Source of the DNA: Skeletonema tropicum
Taxonomy: Eukaryota > Bacillariophyta > Thalassiosirophyceae > Thalassiosirales > Thalassiosiraceae
DNA length: 64,000 bases
Assembly: GCA_037178625.1 (NCBI GenBank)
Contig: JAWZXG010000047.1
Location: 21,811 to 85,810 of the forward strand
Direction of reading: 5' to 3'
Below, piece by piece: positions 50,475-63,618 of this stretch (positions are counted from its first letter, which is position 1; the number at the start of each line of letters is the position of its first letter). The position numbers were made by a program, and so were the translations under genes. A model generated the notes under the pieces. That model saw only the letters and a program-made list of their open reading frames with translations, was not told the origin of the DNA and searched no databases.

Positions 50475-51952
50475 TCAAGGTGCAAGTGCAGCTTTATCGC
50501 TGCCCAAAAAACCAATCATCCTCAGACTCATCAAGAAAAGTAAGGAATCCAAGCCCAGTCTCATTGTCAGGTCCTTTCACACCGATATCTCTCACATACT
50601 TCTCATTGAGCACCTCACGGAGGCTTGCATCATGTTTGATAACGTCGCTGTACTTTCCACCCTCGGTCATTAGAGCCGCGACCAATCCACACACGTGGGG
50701 AGCAGCCATTGAAGTTCCTATGTATTGAGAAGAGAAGGAAGCATTGATAATATTAATATTGTGAGGTAATGCTTACAGTAATGGTAATGCAGCAAGAATG
50801 GATTGCTTGAAACTGATACTGATAGATATCACCGGGAATTCAAACTTTATGCAAATGCAAACACTATCTACCATAAGCATAAGCATAAGATCTCTCTAGA
50901 CATAGACATAGTCAGACTTACCACTCATTTGATGAAGTCCTCCGCCGGGCTTGAAACTGTGGACGTCCACCCCGATACCCGCATAGTCGACTTGAGCATT
51001 GCTGTTGGAAAACCATGCAGTTGGAAGACCCTTGTACTTGCCTACTGCTGCGATGCTGATGACCTCTGGCCTCATCGCAGGATAGCTAGTCATGTGTTCA
51101 TGGGAGCAGAAAAGGGCATAAGGGACGCAAGATGAAGCGTTAGATGATATGAAACTGTGAATGAGAATGAGTCCAATCGCAGTCGCGCTGCAAACTTCTT
51201 ACCTCCGTTCGTTTTTGTGAGAATATTGTCGTCTCCTTCGTTTCCAGCTTGCGACGATCATAGGAACATTGTTCTCGTAAGCATATTTAACAGCGCGTCC
51301 GATTTCCCAGCTTGCAAATGGACCTCCAAGAGACATGTTGATCACATCGCATCCATCTTCCACAGCCTGTCTGATAGATCTTGCAATACTGATATCTATT
51401 CCATTCCCTTCCGCACCAAATACACGATAATCGTAGATCTCTTGCCTCAGGTGCCATCATGTGAATAGTGCCTGCTACATGAGTACCATGGTCATCCTCA
51501 GATAGAGGAGTTCCATAGCGATGCCAAACTTGCTGCTTCACTTGACCATGAAAGCCGGTATGGTCAGCGTCGACTCCACTATCAATGACAGCCACACGGT
51601 ACACCTTTGCCGTTCAGGCCAGCGGTGCGAAGCTTATCGGCGCCAGGTCAATTTGACGCCAAGAGGGAGGTTGTCGAAGAAGGCCTCGTCTTCGACGTCC
51701 ATCTGCTCAGCGCTCGCTGGCTTCCTGACGACTTTGGGTCTCGAAATCGAGTCTTGACAATCGTCAACCATGAGGAGAGGCTGCGCAGTCGCAGTCGCAG
51801 TGCTCTCAACATTGGTATCAGCGCCGATGCTGACGGAATAGTGCAGAGGAGCGAGAATGTGGAATCCTTGTAGGTACAGGTCCGAAGGCGAGAGCAGTGG
51901 GTGCTACTACTGCAGCAAGAGTAAGAGTGAGGGCGATGGGAGAGATCTTCAT
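50475..51952 (-). pseudogene. Subtilisin-like serine protease, copy 23 (heavily frameshifted exon 1)
   Basis: Exons 51952-51203, 51085-50922 and 50717-50494. Exon 1 carries six insertions: near 51836, 51647, 51599, 51442, 51250 and 51214 (the last 2 nt). Exon 3 has the A-run expansion of copies 6 and 17. Intron 2 has an extra A near 50811. Intron 1 has one substitution near the acceptor (51090), one of very few substitutions I saw in the window. The upstream spacer 51953-52818 is 866 bp with four single-base insertions (near 52035, 52145, 52323 and 52364). The run of insertions suggests a low-quality consensus patch. Confidence 0.7.
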
Positions 51953-52818
51953 GTTCTTGTTCTTGTTTATGTTAGTTTAAGTATATTTTGTTTGTTTGAT
52001 AAATTTTATGAGAGATGGTCATTGCCTTTTGCTTTTTGCGGCGCTCTTTAAACAAGATCTTGATATCCAAGATCAGCTGTGTCGTACATCTTGAGCCAAG
52101 ACCACATACTTACAGTTACAGCTGTGTCGTACATCGCTGATTGATTCTTGGTACAGCAAGTAGCCAGAAAGCTTCAGCTTTCAGCTGTCAGGTGTCAGAA
52201 TCTTTGTCCACATAGGTACTTACGAAGGAGTCAGTACAAAGGCAATCTGGCTTCAACTTCAACAAGGTACCTTGCTTCTCTACCACAGATAACGCAGGTA
52301 CAACGCGAATGACTTCTATGTGAATCTATCGAGCACCTTGCTTCTACCAGAAGATAAAATGATCCGATGTGAATTCTACTATTGTACCGAGCAGCTTGCT
52401 TCTCCACGAGAAAGCAAGTGATACATACTGAAAGAGCAGATGGCAGATGGTATTGGTATTGGTATTGGTACTGGTACGCTCAAGCTCAAGCAAATATGTG
52501 ATCACTGTTGAAGAGAAAGCACGTAAGCAGAAGTATGTATTGTATGCAGTACAAGTACAAGGGAGAGATTGGAAACATAGTGTGATCTCACTTGCAATGC
52601 AATAAATGTGGCAATGTGGATTCAAGTTCAAGATCAGATTCGGATTCGGAAGATAGCAACTTATCTATTTTATCCGGATTGACGGTCAAGTTAATCTGAC
52701 AGCATTGTACTGCTTACTACACTTTCACTTTCAGCTTTGACCTTTTGCTTTTGGAATCATCACATTCATATACATATACCAAGAGGAAGGAGAGGACACA
52801 TCTCGATCTCGATCTCAA

Positions 52819-54293
52819 TCAAGGTGCAAGTGCAGCTTTATCGCTGCCCAAAAACCAATCATCCTCAGACTCATCAAGAAAAGTAAGGAATCCAAGCCCA
52901 GTCTCATTGTCAGGTCCTTTCACACCGATATCTCTCACATACTTCTCATTGAGCACCTCACGGAGGCTTGCATCATGTTTGATAACGTCGCTGTACTTTC
53001 CACCCTCGGTCATTAGAGCCGCGACCAATCCACACACGTGGGGAGCAGCCATTGAAGTTCCTATGTATTGAGAAGAGAAGGAAGCATTGATAATATTAAT
53101 ATTGTGAGGTAATGCTTACAGTAATGGTAATGCAGCAAGAATGGATTGCTTGAACTGATACTGATAGATATCACCGGGAATTCAAACTTTATGCAAATGC
53201 AAACACTATCTACCATAAGCATAAGCATAAGATAAGATCTCTCTAGACATAGACATAGTCAGACTTACCACTCATTTGATGAAGTCCTCCGCCGGGCTTG
53301 AAACTGTGGACGTCCACCCCGATACCCGCATAGTCGACTTGAGCATTGCTGTTGGAAAACCATGCAGTTGGAAGACCCTTGTACTTGCCTACTGCTGCGA
53401 TGCTGATGACCTCTGGCCTCATCGCAGGATAGCTATTCATGTGTTCATGGGAGCAGAAAAGGGCATAAGGGACGCAAGATGAAGCGTTAGATGATATGAA
53501 ACTGTGAATGAGAATGAGTCCAATCGCAGTCGCGCTGCAAAACTTCTTACCTCCGTTCGTTTGTGAGAATATTGTCGTCTCCTTCGTTTCCAGCTGCGAC
53601 GATCATAGGAACATTGTTCTCGTAAGCATATTTAACAGCGCGTCCGATTTCCCAGCTTGCAAATGGACCTCCAAGAGACATGTTGATCACATCGCATCCA
53701 TCTTCCACAGCCTGTCTGATAGATCTTGCAATACTGATATCTATTCCATTCCCTTCCGCACCAAATACACGATAATCGTAGATCTCTGCCTCAGGTGCCA
53801 TCATGTGAATAGTGCCTGCTACATGAGTACCATGGTCATCCTCAGATAGAGGAGTTCCATAGCGATGCCAAACTTGCTGCTTCACTTGACCATGAAAGCC
53901 GGTATGGTCAGCGTCGACTCCACTATCAATGACAGCCACACGTACACCTTTGCCGTTCAGGCCAGCGGTGCGAAGCTTATCGGCGCCAGTCAATTTGACG
54001 CCAAGAGGGAGGTTGTCGAAGAAGGCCTCGTCTTCGACGTCCATCTGCTCAGCGCTCGCTGGCTTCCTGACGACTTTGGGTCTCGAAATCGAGTCTTGAC
54101 AATCGTCAACCATGAGGAGAGGCTGCGCAGTCGCAGTCGCAGTGCTCTCAACATTGGTATCAGCGCCGATGCTGACGAATAGTGCAGAGGAGCGAGAATG
54201 TGGAATCCTTGTAGGTACAGGTCCGAAGGCGAGAGCAGTGGGTGCTACTACTGCAGCAAGAGTAAGAGTGAGGGCGATGGGAGAGATCTTCAT
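52819..54293 (-). CDS. Subtilisin-like serine protease, copy 24 (intact protein, longer introns)
   Basis: Exons 54293-53551, 53432-53269 and 53060-52819 encode the standard product. Intron 2 has a 5-nt tandem duplication (ATAAG) at about 53228-53237, next to the CATAAG hexamer repeat; intron 1 has one extra A near 53541. The spacer 54294-55155 is standard. Confidence 0.9.
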
Positions 54294-55155
54294 GTTCTTG
54301 TTCTTGTTTATGTTAGTTTAAGTATATTTTGTTTGTTTGATAAATTTTATGAGAGATGGTCATTGCCTTTTGCTTTTGCGGCGCTCTTTAAACAAGATCT
54401 TGATATCCAAGATCAGCTGTGTCGTACATCTTGAGCCAAGACCACATACTTACAGTTACAGCTGTGTCGTACATCGCTGATTGATCTTGGTACAGCAAGT
54501 AGCCAGAAAGCTTCAGCTTTCAGCTGTCAGGTGTCAGAATCTTTGTCCACATAGGTACTTACGAAGGAGTCAGTACAAAGGCAATCTGGCTTCAACTTCA
54601 ACAAGGTACCTTGCTTCTCTACCACAGATAACGCAGGTACAACGCGAATGACTTCTATGTGATCTATCGAGCACCTTGCTTCTACCAGAAGATAAAATGA
54701 TCGATGTGAATTCTACTATTGTACCGAGCAGCTTGCTTCTCCACGAGAAAGCAAGTGATACATACTGAAAGAGCAGATGGCAGATGGTATTGGTATTGGT
54801 ATTGGTACTGGTACGCTCAAGCTCAAGCAAATATGTGATCACTGTTGAAGAGAAAGCACGTAAGCAGAAGTATGTATTGTATGCAGTACAAGTACAAGGG
54901 AGAGATTGGAAACATAGTGTGATCTCACTTGCAATGCAATAAATGTGGCAATGTGGATTCAAGTTCAAGATCAGATTCGGATTCGGAAGATAGCAACTTA
55001 TCTATTTTATCCGGATTGACGGTCAAGTTAATCTGACAGCATTGTACTGCTTACTACACTTTCACTTTCAGCTTTGACCTTTTGCTTTTGGAATCATCAC
55101 ATTCATATACATATACCAAGAGGAAGGAGAGGACACATCTCGATCTCGATCTCAA

Positions 55156-56624
55156 TCAAGGTGCAAGTGCAGCTTTATCGCTGCCCAAAAACCAATCATC
55201 CTCAGACTCATCAAGAAAAGTAAGGAATCCAAGCCCAGTCTCATTGTCAGGTCCTTTCACACCGATATCTCTCACATACTTCTCATTGAGCACCTCACGG
55301 AGGCTTGCATCATGTTTGATAACGTCGCTGTACTTTCCACCCTCGGTCATTAGAGCCGCGACCAATCCACACACGTGGGGAGCAGCCATTGAAGTTCCTA
55401 TGTATTGAGAAGAGAAGGAAGCATTGATAATATTAATATTGTGAGGTAATGCTTACAGTAATGGTAATGCAGCAAGAATGGATTGCTTGAACTGATACTG
55501 ATAGATATCACCGGGAATTCAAACTTTATGCAAATGCAAACACTATCTACCATAAGCATAAGCATAAGATCTCTCTAGACATAGACATAGTCAGACTTAC
55601 CACTCATTTGATGAAGTCCTCCGCCGGGCTTGAAACTGTGGACGTCCACCCCGATACCCGCATAGTCGACTTGAGCATTGCTGTTGGAAAACCATGCAGT
55701 TGGAAGACCCTTGTACTTGCCTACTGCTGCGATGCTGATGACCTCTGGCCTCATCGCAGGATAGCTATTCATGTGTTCATGGGAGCAGAAAAGGGCATAA
55801 GGGACGCAAGATGAAGCGTTAGATGATATGAAACTGTGAATGAGAATGAGTCCAATCGCAGTCGCGCTGCAAACTTCTTACCTCCGTTCGTTTGTGAGAA
55901 TATTGTCGTCTCCTTCGTTTCCAGCTGCGACGATCATAGGAACATTGTTCTCGTAAGCATATTTAACAGCGCGTCCGATTTCCCAGCTTGCAAATGGACC
56001 TCCAAGAGACATGTTGATCACATCGCATCCATCTTCCACAGCCTGTCTGATAGATCTTGCAATACTGATATCTATTCCATTCCCTTCCGCACCAAATACA
56101 CGATAATCGTAGATCTCTGCCTCAGGTGCCATCATGTGAATAGTGCCTGCTACATGAGTACCATGGTCATCCTCAGATAGAGGAGTTCCATAGCGATGCC
56201 AAACTTGCTGCTTCACTTGACCATGAAAGCCGGTATGGTCAGCGTCGACTCCACTATCAATGACAGCCACACGTACACCTTTGCCGTTCAGGCCAGCGGT
56301 GCGAAGCTTATCGGCGCCAGTCAATTTGACGCCAAGAGGGAGGTTGTCGAAGAAGGCCTCGTCTTCGACGTCCATCTGCTCAGCGCTCGCTGGCTTCCTG
56401 ACGACTTTGGGTCTCGAAATCGAGTCTTGACAATCGTCAACCATGAGGAGAGGCTGCGCAGTCGCAGTCGCAGTGCTCTCAACATTGGTATCAGCGCCGA
56501 TGCTGACGAATAGTGCAGAGGAGCGAGAATGTGGAATCCTTGTAGGTACAGGTCCGAAGGCGAGAGCAGTGGGTGCTACTACTGCAGCAAGAGTAAGAGT
56601 GAGGGCGATGGGAGAGATCTTCAT
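55156..56624 (-). CDS. Subtilisin-like serine protease, copy 25 (intact)
   Basis: Exons 56624-55882, 55764-55601 and 55397-55156; product identical to the reference. The spacer 56625-57486 is standard. Confidence 0.92.
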
Positions 56625-57486
56625 GTTCTTGTTCTTGTTTATGTTAGTTTAAGTATATTTTGTTTGTTTGATAAATTTTATGAGAGATGGTCATTGCCTT
56701 TTGCTTTTGCGGCGCTCTTTAAACAAGATCTTGATATCCAAGATCAGCTGTGTCGTACATCTTGAGCCAAGACCACATACTTACAGTTACAGCTGTGTCG
56801 TACATCGCTGATTGATCTTGGTACAGCAAGTAGCCAGAAAGCTTCAGCTTTCAGCTGTCAGGTGTCAGAATCTTTGTCCACATAGGTACTTACGAAGGAG
56901 TCAGTACAAAGGCAATCTGGCTTCAACTTCAACAAGGTACCTTGCTTCTCTACCACAGATAACGCAGGTACAACGCGAATGACTTCTATGTGATCTATCG
57001 AGCACCTTGCTTCTACCAGAAGATAAAATGATCGATGTGAATTCTACTATTGTACCGAGCAGCTTGCTTCTCCACGAGAAAGCAAGTGATACATACTGAA
57101 AGAGCAGATGGCAGATGGTATTGGTATTGGTATTGGTACTGGTACGCTCAAGCTCAAGCAAATATGTGATCACTGTTGAAGAGAAAGCACGTAAGCAGAA
57201 GTATGTATTGTATGCAGTACAAGTACAAGGGAGAGATTGGAAACATAGTGTGATCTCACTTGCAATGCAATAAATGTGGCAATGTGGATTCAAGTTCAAG
57301 ATCAGATTCGGATTCGGAAGATAGCAACTTATCTATTTTATCCGGATTGACGGTCAAGTTAATCTGACAGCATTGTACTGCTTACTACACTTTCACTTTC
57401 AGCTTTGACCTTTTGCTTTTGGAATCATCACATTCATATACATATACCAAGAGGAAGGAGAGGACACATCTCGATCTCGATCTCAA

Positions 57487-58955
57487 TCAAGGTGCAAGTG
57501 CAGCTTTATCGCTGCCCAAAAACCAATCATCCTCAGACTCATCAAGAAAAGTAAGGAATCCAAGCCCAGTCTCATTGTCAGGTCCTTTCACACCGATATC
57601 TCTCACATACTTCTCATTGAGCACCTCACGGAGGCTTGCATCATGTTTGATAACGTCGCTGTACTTTCCACCCTCGGTCATTAGAGCCGCGACCAATCCA
57701 CACACGTGGGGAGCAGCCATTGAAGTTCCTATGTATTGAGAAGAGAAGGAAGCATTGATAATATTAATATTGTGAGGTAATGCTTACAGTAATGGTAATG
57801 CAGCAAGAATGGATTGCTTGAACTGATACTGATAGATATCACCGGGAATTCAAACTTTATGCAAATGCAAACACTATCTACCATAAGCATAAGCATAAGA
57901 TCTCTCTAGACATAGACATAGTCAGACTTACCACTCATTTGATGAAGTCCTCCGCCGGGCTTGAAACTGTGGACGTCCACCCCGATACCCGCATAGTCGA
58001 CTTGAGCATTGCTGTTGGAAAACCATGCAGTTGGAAGACCCTTGTACTTGCCTACTGCTGCGATGCTGATGACCTCTGGCCTCATCGCAGGATAGCTATT
58101 CATGTGTTCATGGGAGCAGAAAAGGGCATAAGGGACGCAAGATGAAGCGTTAGATGATATGAAACTGTGAATGAGAATGAGTCCAATCGCAGTCGCGCTG
58201 CAAACTTCTTACCTCCGTTCGTTTGTGAGAATATTGTCGTCTCCTTCGTTTCCAGCTGCGACGATCATAGGAACATTGTTCTCGTAAGCATATTTAACAG
58301 CGCGTCCGATTTCCCAGCTTGCAAATGGACCTCCAAGAGACATGTTGATCACATCGCATCCATCTTCCACAGCCTGTCTGATAGATCTTGCAATACTGAT
58401 ATCTATTCCATTCCCTTCCGCACCAAATACACGATAATCGTAGATCTCTGCCTCAGGTGCCATCATGTGAATAGTGCCTGCTACATGAGTACCATGGTCA
58501 TCCTCAGATAGAGGAGTTCCATAGCGATGCCAAACTTGCTGCTTCACTTGACCATGAAAGCCGGTATGGTCAGCGTCGACTCCACTATCAATGACAGCCA
58601 CACGTACACCTTTGCCGTTCAGGCCAGCGGTGCGAAGCTTATCGGCGCCAGTCAATTTGACGCCAAGAGGGAGGTTGTCGAAGAAGGCCTCGTCTTCGAC
58701 GTCCATCTGCTCAGCGCTCGCTGGCTTCCTGACGACTTTGGGTCTCGAAATCGAGTCTTGACAATCGTCAACCATGAGGAGAGGCTGCGCAGTCGCAGTC
58801 GCAGTGCTCTCAACATTGGTATCAGCGCCGATGCTGACGAATAGTGCAGAGGAGCGAGAATGTGGAATCCTTGTAGGTACAGGTCCGAAGGCGAGAGCAG
58901 TGGGTGCTACTACTGCAGCAAGAGTAAGAGTGAGGGCGATGGGAGAGATCTTCAT
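57487..58955 (-). CDS. Subtilisin-like serine protease, copy 26 (intact)
   Basis: Exons 58955-58213, 58095-57932 and 57728-57487; product identical to the reference. The spacer 58956-59817 is standard. Confidence 0.92.
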
Positions 58956-59817
58956 GTTCTTGTTCTTGTTTATGTTAGTTTAAGTATATTTTGTTTGTTT
59001 GATAAATTTTATGAGAGATGGTCATTGCCTTTTGCTTTTGCGGCGCTCTTTAAACAAGATCTTGATATCCAAGATCAGCTGTGTCGTACATCTTGAGCCA
59101 AGACCACATACTTACAGTTACAGCTGTGTCGTACATCGCTGATTGATCTTGGTACAGCAAGTAGCCAGAAAGCTTCAGCTTTCAGCTGTCAGGTGTCAGA
59201 ATCTTTGTCCACATAGGTACTTACGAAGGAGTCAGTACAAAGGCAATCTGGCTTCAACTTCAACAAGGTACCTTGCTTCTCTACCACAGATAACGCAGGT
59301 ACAACGCGAATGACTTCTATGTGATCTATCGAGCACCTTGCTTCTACCAGAAGATAAAATGATCGATGTGAATTCTACTATTGTACCGAGCAGCTTGCTT
59401 CTCCACGAGAAAGCAAGTGATACATACTGAAAGAGCAGATGGCAGATGGTATTGGTATTGGTATTGGTACTGGTACGCTCAAGCTCAAGCAAATATGTGA
59501 TCACTGTTGAAGAGAAAGCACGTAAGCAGAAGTATGTATTGTATGCAGTACAAGTACAAGGGAGAGATTGGAAACATAGTGTGATCTCACTTGCAATGCA
59601 ATAAATGTGGCAATGTGGATTCAAGTTCAAGATCAGATTCGGATTCGGAAGATAGCAACTTATCTATTTTATCCGGATTGACGGTCAAGTTAATCTGACA
59701 GCATTGTACTGCTTACTACACTTTCACTTTCAGCTTTGACCTTTTGCTTTTGGAATCATCACATTCATATACATATACCAAGAGGAAGGAGAGGACACAT
59801 CTCGATCTCGATCTCAA

Positions 59818-61286
59818 TCAAGGTGCAAGTGCAGCTTTATCGCTGCCCAAAAACCAATCATCCTCAGACTCATCAAGAAAAGTAAGGAATCCAAGCCCAG
59901 TCTCATTGTCAGGTCCTTTCACACCGATATCTCTCACATACTTCTCATTGAGCACCTCACGGAGGCTTGCATCATGTTTGATAACGTCGCTGTACTTTCC
60001 ACCCTCGGTCATTAGAGCCGCGACCAATCCACACACGTGGGGAGCAGCCATTGAAGTTCCTATGTATTGAGAAGAGAAGGAAGCATTGATAATATTAATA
60101 TTGTGAGGTAATGCTTACAGTAATGGTAATGCAGCAAGAATGGATTGCTTGAACTGATACTGATAGATATCACCGGGAATTCAAACTTTATGCAAATGCA
60201 AACACTATCTACCATAAGCATAAGCATAAGATCTCTCTAGACATAGACATAGTCAGACTTACCACTCATTTGATGAAGTCCTCCGCCGGGCTTGAAACTG
60301 TGGACGTCCACCCCGATACCCGCATAGTCGACTTGAGCATTGCTGTTGGAAAACCATGCAGTTGGAAGACCCTTGTACTTGCCTACTGCTGCGATGCTGA
60401 TGACCTCTGGCCTCATCGCAGGATAGCTATTCATGTGTTCATGGGAGCAGAAAAGGGCATAAGGGACGCAAGATGAAGCGTTAGATGATATGAAACTGTG
60501 AATGAGAATGAGTCCAATCGCAGTCGCGCTGCAAACTTCTTACCTCCGTTCGTTTGTGAGAATATTGTCGTCTCCTTCGTTTCCAGCTGCGACGATCATA
60601 GGAACATTGTTCTCGTAAGCATATTTAACAGCGCGTCCGATTTCCCAGCTTGCAAATGGACCTCCAAGAGACATGTTGATCACATCGCATCCATCTTCCA
60701 CAGCCTGTCTGATAGATCTTGCAATACTGATATCTATTCCATTCCCTTCCGCACCAAATACACGATAATCGTAGATCTCTGCCTCAGGTGCCATCATGTG
60801 AATAGTGCCTGCTACATGAGTACCATGGTCATCCTCAGATAGAGGAGTTCCATAGCGATGCCAAACTTGCTGCTTCACTTGACCATGAAAGCCGGTATGG
60901 TCAGCGTCGACTCCACTATCAATGACAGCCACACGTACACCTTTGCCGTTCAGGCCAGCGGTGCGAAGCTTATCGGCGCCAGTCAATTTGACGCCAAGAG
61001 GGAGGTTGTCGAAGAAGGCCTCGTCTTCGACGTCCATCTGCTCAGCGCTCGCTGGCTTCCTGACGACTTTGGGTCTCGAAATCGAGTCTTGACAATCGTC
61101 AACCATGAGGAGAGGCTGCGCAGTCGCAGTCGCAGTGCTCTCAACATTGGTATCAGCGCCGATGCTGACGAATAGTGCAGAGGAGCGAGAATGTGGAATC
61201 CTTGTAGGTACAGGTCCGAAGGCGAGAGCAGTGGGTGCTACTACTGCAGCAAGAGTAAGAGTGAGGGCGATGGGAGAGATCTTCAT
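59818..61286 (-). CDS. Subtilisin-like serine protease, copy 27 (intact)
   Basis: Exons 61286-60544, 60426-60263 and 60059-59818; product identical to the reference. The spacer 61287-62148 is standard. Confidence 0.92.
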
Positions 61287-62148
61287 GTTCTTGTTCTTGT
61301 TTATGTTAGTTTAAGTATATTTTGTTTGTTTGATAAATTTTATGAGAGATGGTCATTGCCTTTTGCTTTTGCGGCGCTCTTTAAACAAGATCTTGATATC
61401 CAAGATCAGCTGTGTCGTACATCTTGAGCCAAGACCACATACTTACAGTTACAGCTGTGTCGTACATCGCTGATTGATCTTGGTACAGCAAGTAGCCAGA
61501 AAGCTTCAGCTTTCAGCTGTCAGGTGTCAGAATCTTTGTCCACATAGGTACTTACGAAGGAGTCAGTACAAAGGCAATCTGGCTTCAACTTCAACAAGGT
61601 ACCTTGCTTCTCTACCACAGATAACGCAGGTACAACGCGAATGACTTCTATGTGATCTATCGAGCACCTTGCTTCTACCAGAAGATAAAATGATCGATGT
61701 GAATTCTACTATTGTACCGAGCAGCTTGCTTCTCCACGAGAAAGCAAGTGATACATACTGAAAGAGCAGATGGCAGATGGTATTGGTATTGGTATTGGTA
61801 CTGGTACGCTCAAGCTCAAGCAAATATGTGATCACTGTTGAAGAGAAAGCACGTAAGCAGAAGTATGTATTGTATGCAGTACAAGTACAAGGGAGAGATT
61901 GGAAACATAGTGTGATCTCACTTGCAATGCAATAAATGTGGCAATGTGGATTCAAGTTCAAGATCAGATTCGGATTCGGAAGATAGCAACTTATCTATTT
62001 TATCCGGATTGACGGTCAAGTTAATCTGACAGCATTGTACTGCTTACTACACTTTCACTTTCAGCTTTGACCTTTTGCTTTTGGAATCATCACATTCATA
62101 TACATATACCAAGAGGAAGGAGAGGACACATCTCGATCTCGATCTCAA

Positions 62149-63618
62149 TCAAGGTGCAAGTGCAGCTTTATCGCTGCCCAAAAACCAATCATCCTCAGAC
62201 TCATCAAGAAAAGTAAGGAATCCAAGCCCAGTCTCATTGTCAGGTCCTTTCACACCGATATCTCTCACATACTTCTCATTGAGCACCTCACGGAGGCTTG
62301 CATCATGTTTGATAACGTCGCTGTACTTTCCACCCTCGGTCATTAGAGCCGCGACCAATCCACACACGTGTGGGAGCAGCCATTGAAGTTCCTATGTATT
62401 GAGAAGAGAAGGAAGCATTGATAATATTAATATTGTGAGGTAATGCTTACAGTAATGGTAATGCAGCAAGAATGGATTGCTTGAACTGATACTGATAGAT
62501 ATCACCGGGAATTCAAACTTTATGCAAATGCAAACACTATCTACCATAAGCATAAGCATAAGATCTCTCTAGACATAGACATAGTCAGACTTACCACTCA
62601 TTTGATGAAGTCCTCCGCCGGGCTTGAAACTGTGGACGTCCACCCCGATACCCGCATAGTCGACTTGAGCATTGCTGTTGGAAAACCATGCAGTTGGAAG
62701 ACCCTTGTACTTGCCTACTGCTGCGATGCTGATGACCTCTGGCCTCATCGCAGGATAGCTATTCATGTGTTCATGGGAGCAGAAAAGGGCATAAGGGACG
62801 CAAGATGAAGCGTTAGATGATATGAAACTGTGAATGAGAATGAGTCCAATCGCAGTCGCGCTGCAAACTTCTTACCTCCGTTCGTTTGTGAGAATATTGT
62901 CGTCTCCTTCGTTTCCAGCTGCGACGATCATAGGAACATTGTTCTCGTAAGCATATTTAACAGCGCGTCCGATTTCCCAGCTTGCAAATGGACCTCCAAG
63001 AGACATGTTGATCACATCGCATCCATCTTCCACAGCCTGTCTGATAGATCTTGCAATACTGATATCTATTCCATTCCCTTCCGCACCAAATACACGATAA
63101 TCGTAGATCTCTGCCTCAGGTGCCATCATGTGAATAGTGCCTGCTACATGAGTACCATGGTCATCCTCAGATAGAGGAGTTCCATAGCGATGCCAAACTT
63201 GCTGCTTCACTTGACCATGAAAGCCGGTATGGTCAGCGTCGACTCCACTATCAATGACAGCCACACGTACACCTTTGCCGTTCAGGCCAGCGGTGCGAAG
63301 CTTATCGGCGCCAGTCAATTTGACGCCAAGAGGGAGGTTGTCGAAGAAGGCCTCGTCTTCGACGTCCATCTGCTCAGCGCTCGCTGGCTTCCTGACGACT
63401 TTGGGTCTCGAAATCGAGTCTTGACAATCGTCAACCATGAGGAGAGGCTGCGCAGTCGCAGTCGCAGTGCTCTCAACATTGGTATCAGCGCCGATGCTGA
63501 CGAATAGTGCAGAGGAGCGAGAATGTGGAATCCTTGTAGGTACAGGTCCGAAGGCGAGAGCAGTGGGTGCTACTACTGCAGCAAGAGTAAGAGTGAGGGC
63601 GATGGGAGAGATCTTCAT
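62149..63618 (-). pseudogene. Subtilisin-like serine protease, copy 28 (frameshift after the catalytic Ser)
   Basis: Exons 63618-62876, 62758-62595 and 62391-62149. One extra T at 62371 shifts the frame a few codons after the GTSMAAPH motif, so the C-terminal quarter of the catalytic domain is lost as read. Exons 1 and 2 are clean. Confidence 0.75.

Noticed and set aside
15487..63618. Calling every frameshifted copy a true pseudogene with relaxed selection
   Set aside because: The breaks are nearly all one-base homopolymer or neighbour-base duplications with no accompanying substitutions, which is not how relaxed genes diverge. They are listed as broken as read, with consensus error as the leading explanation.
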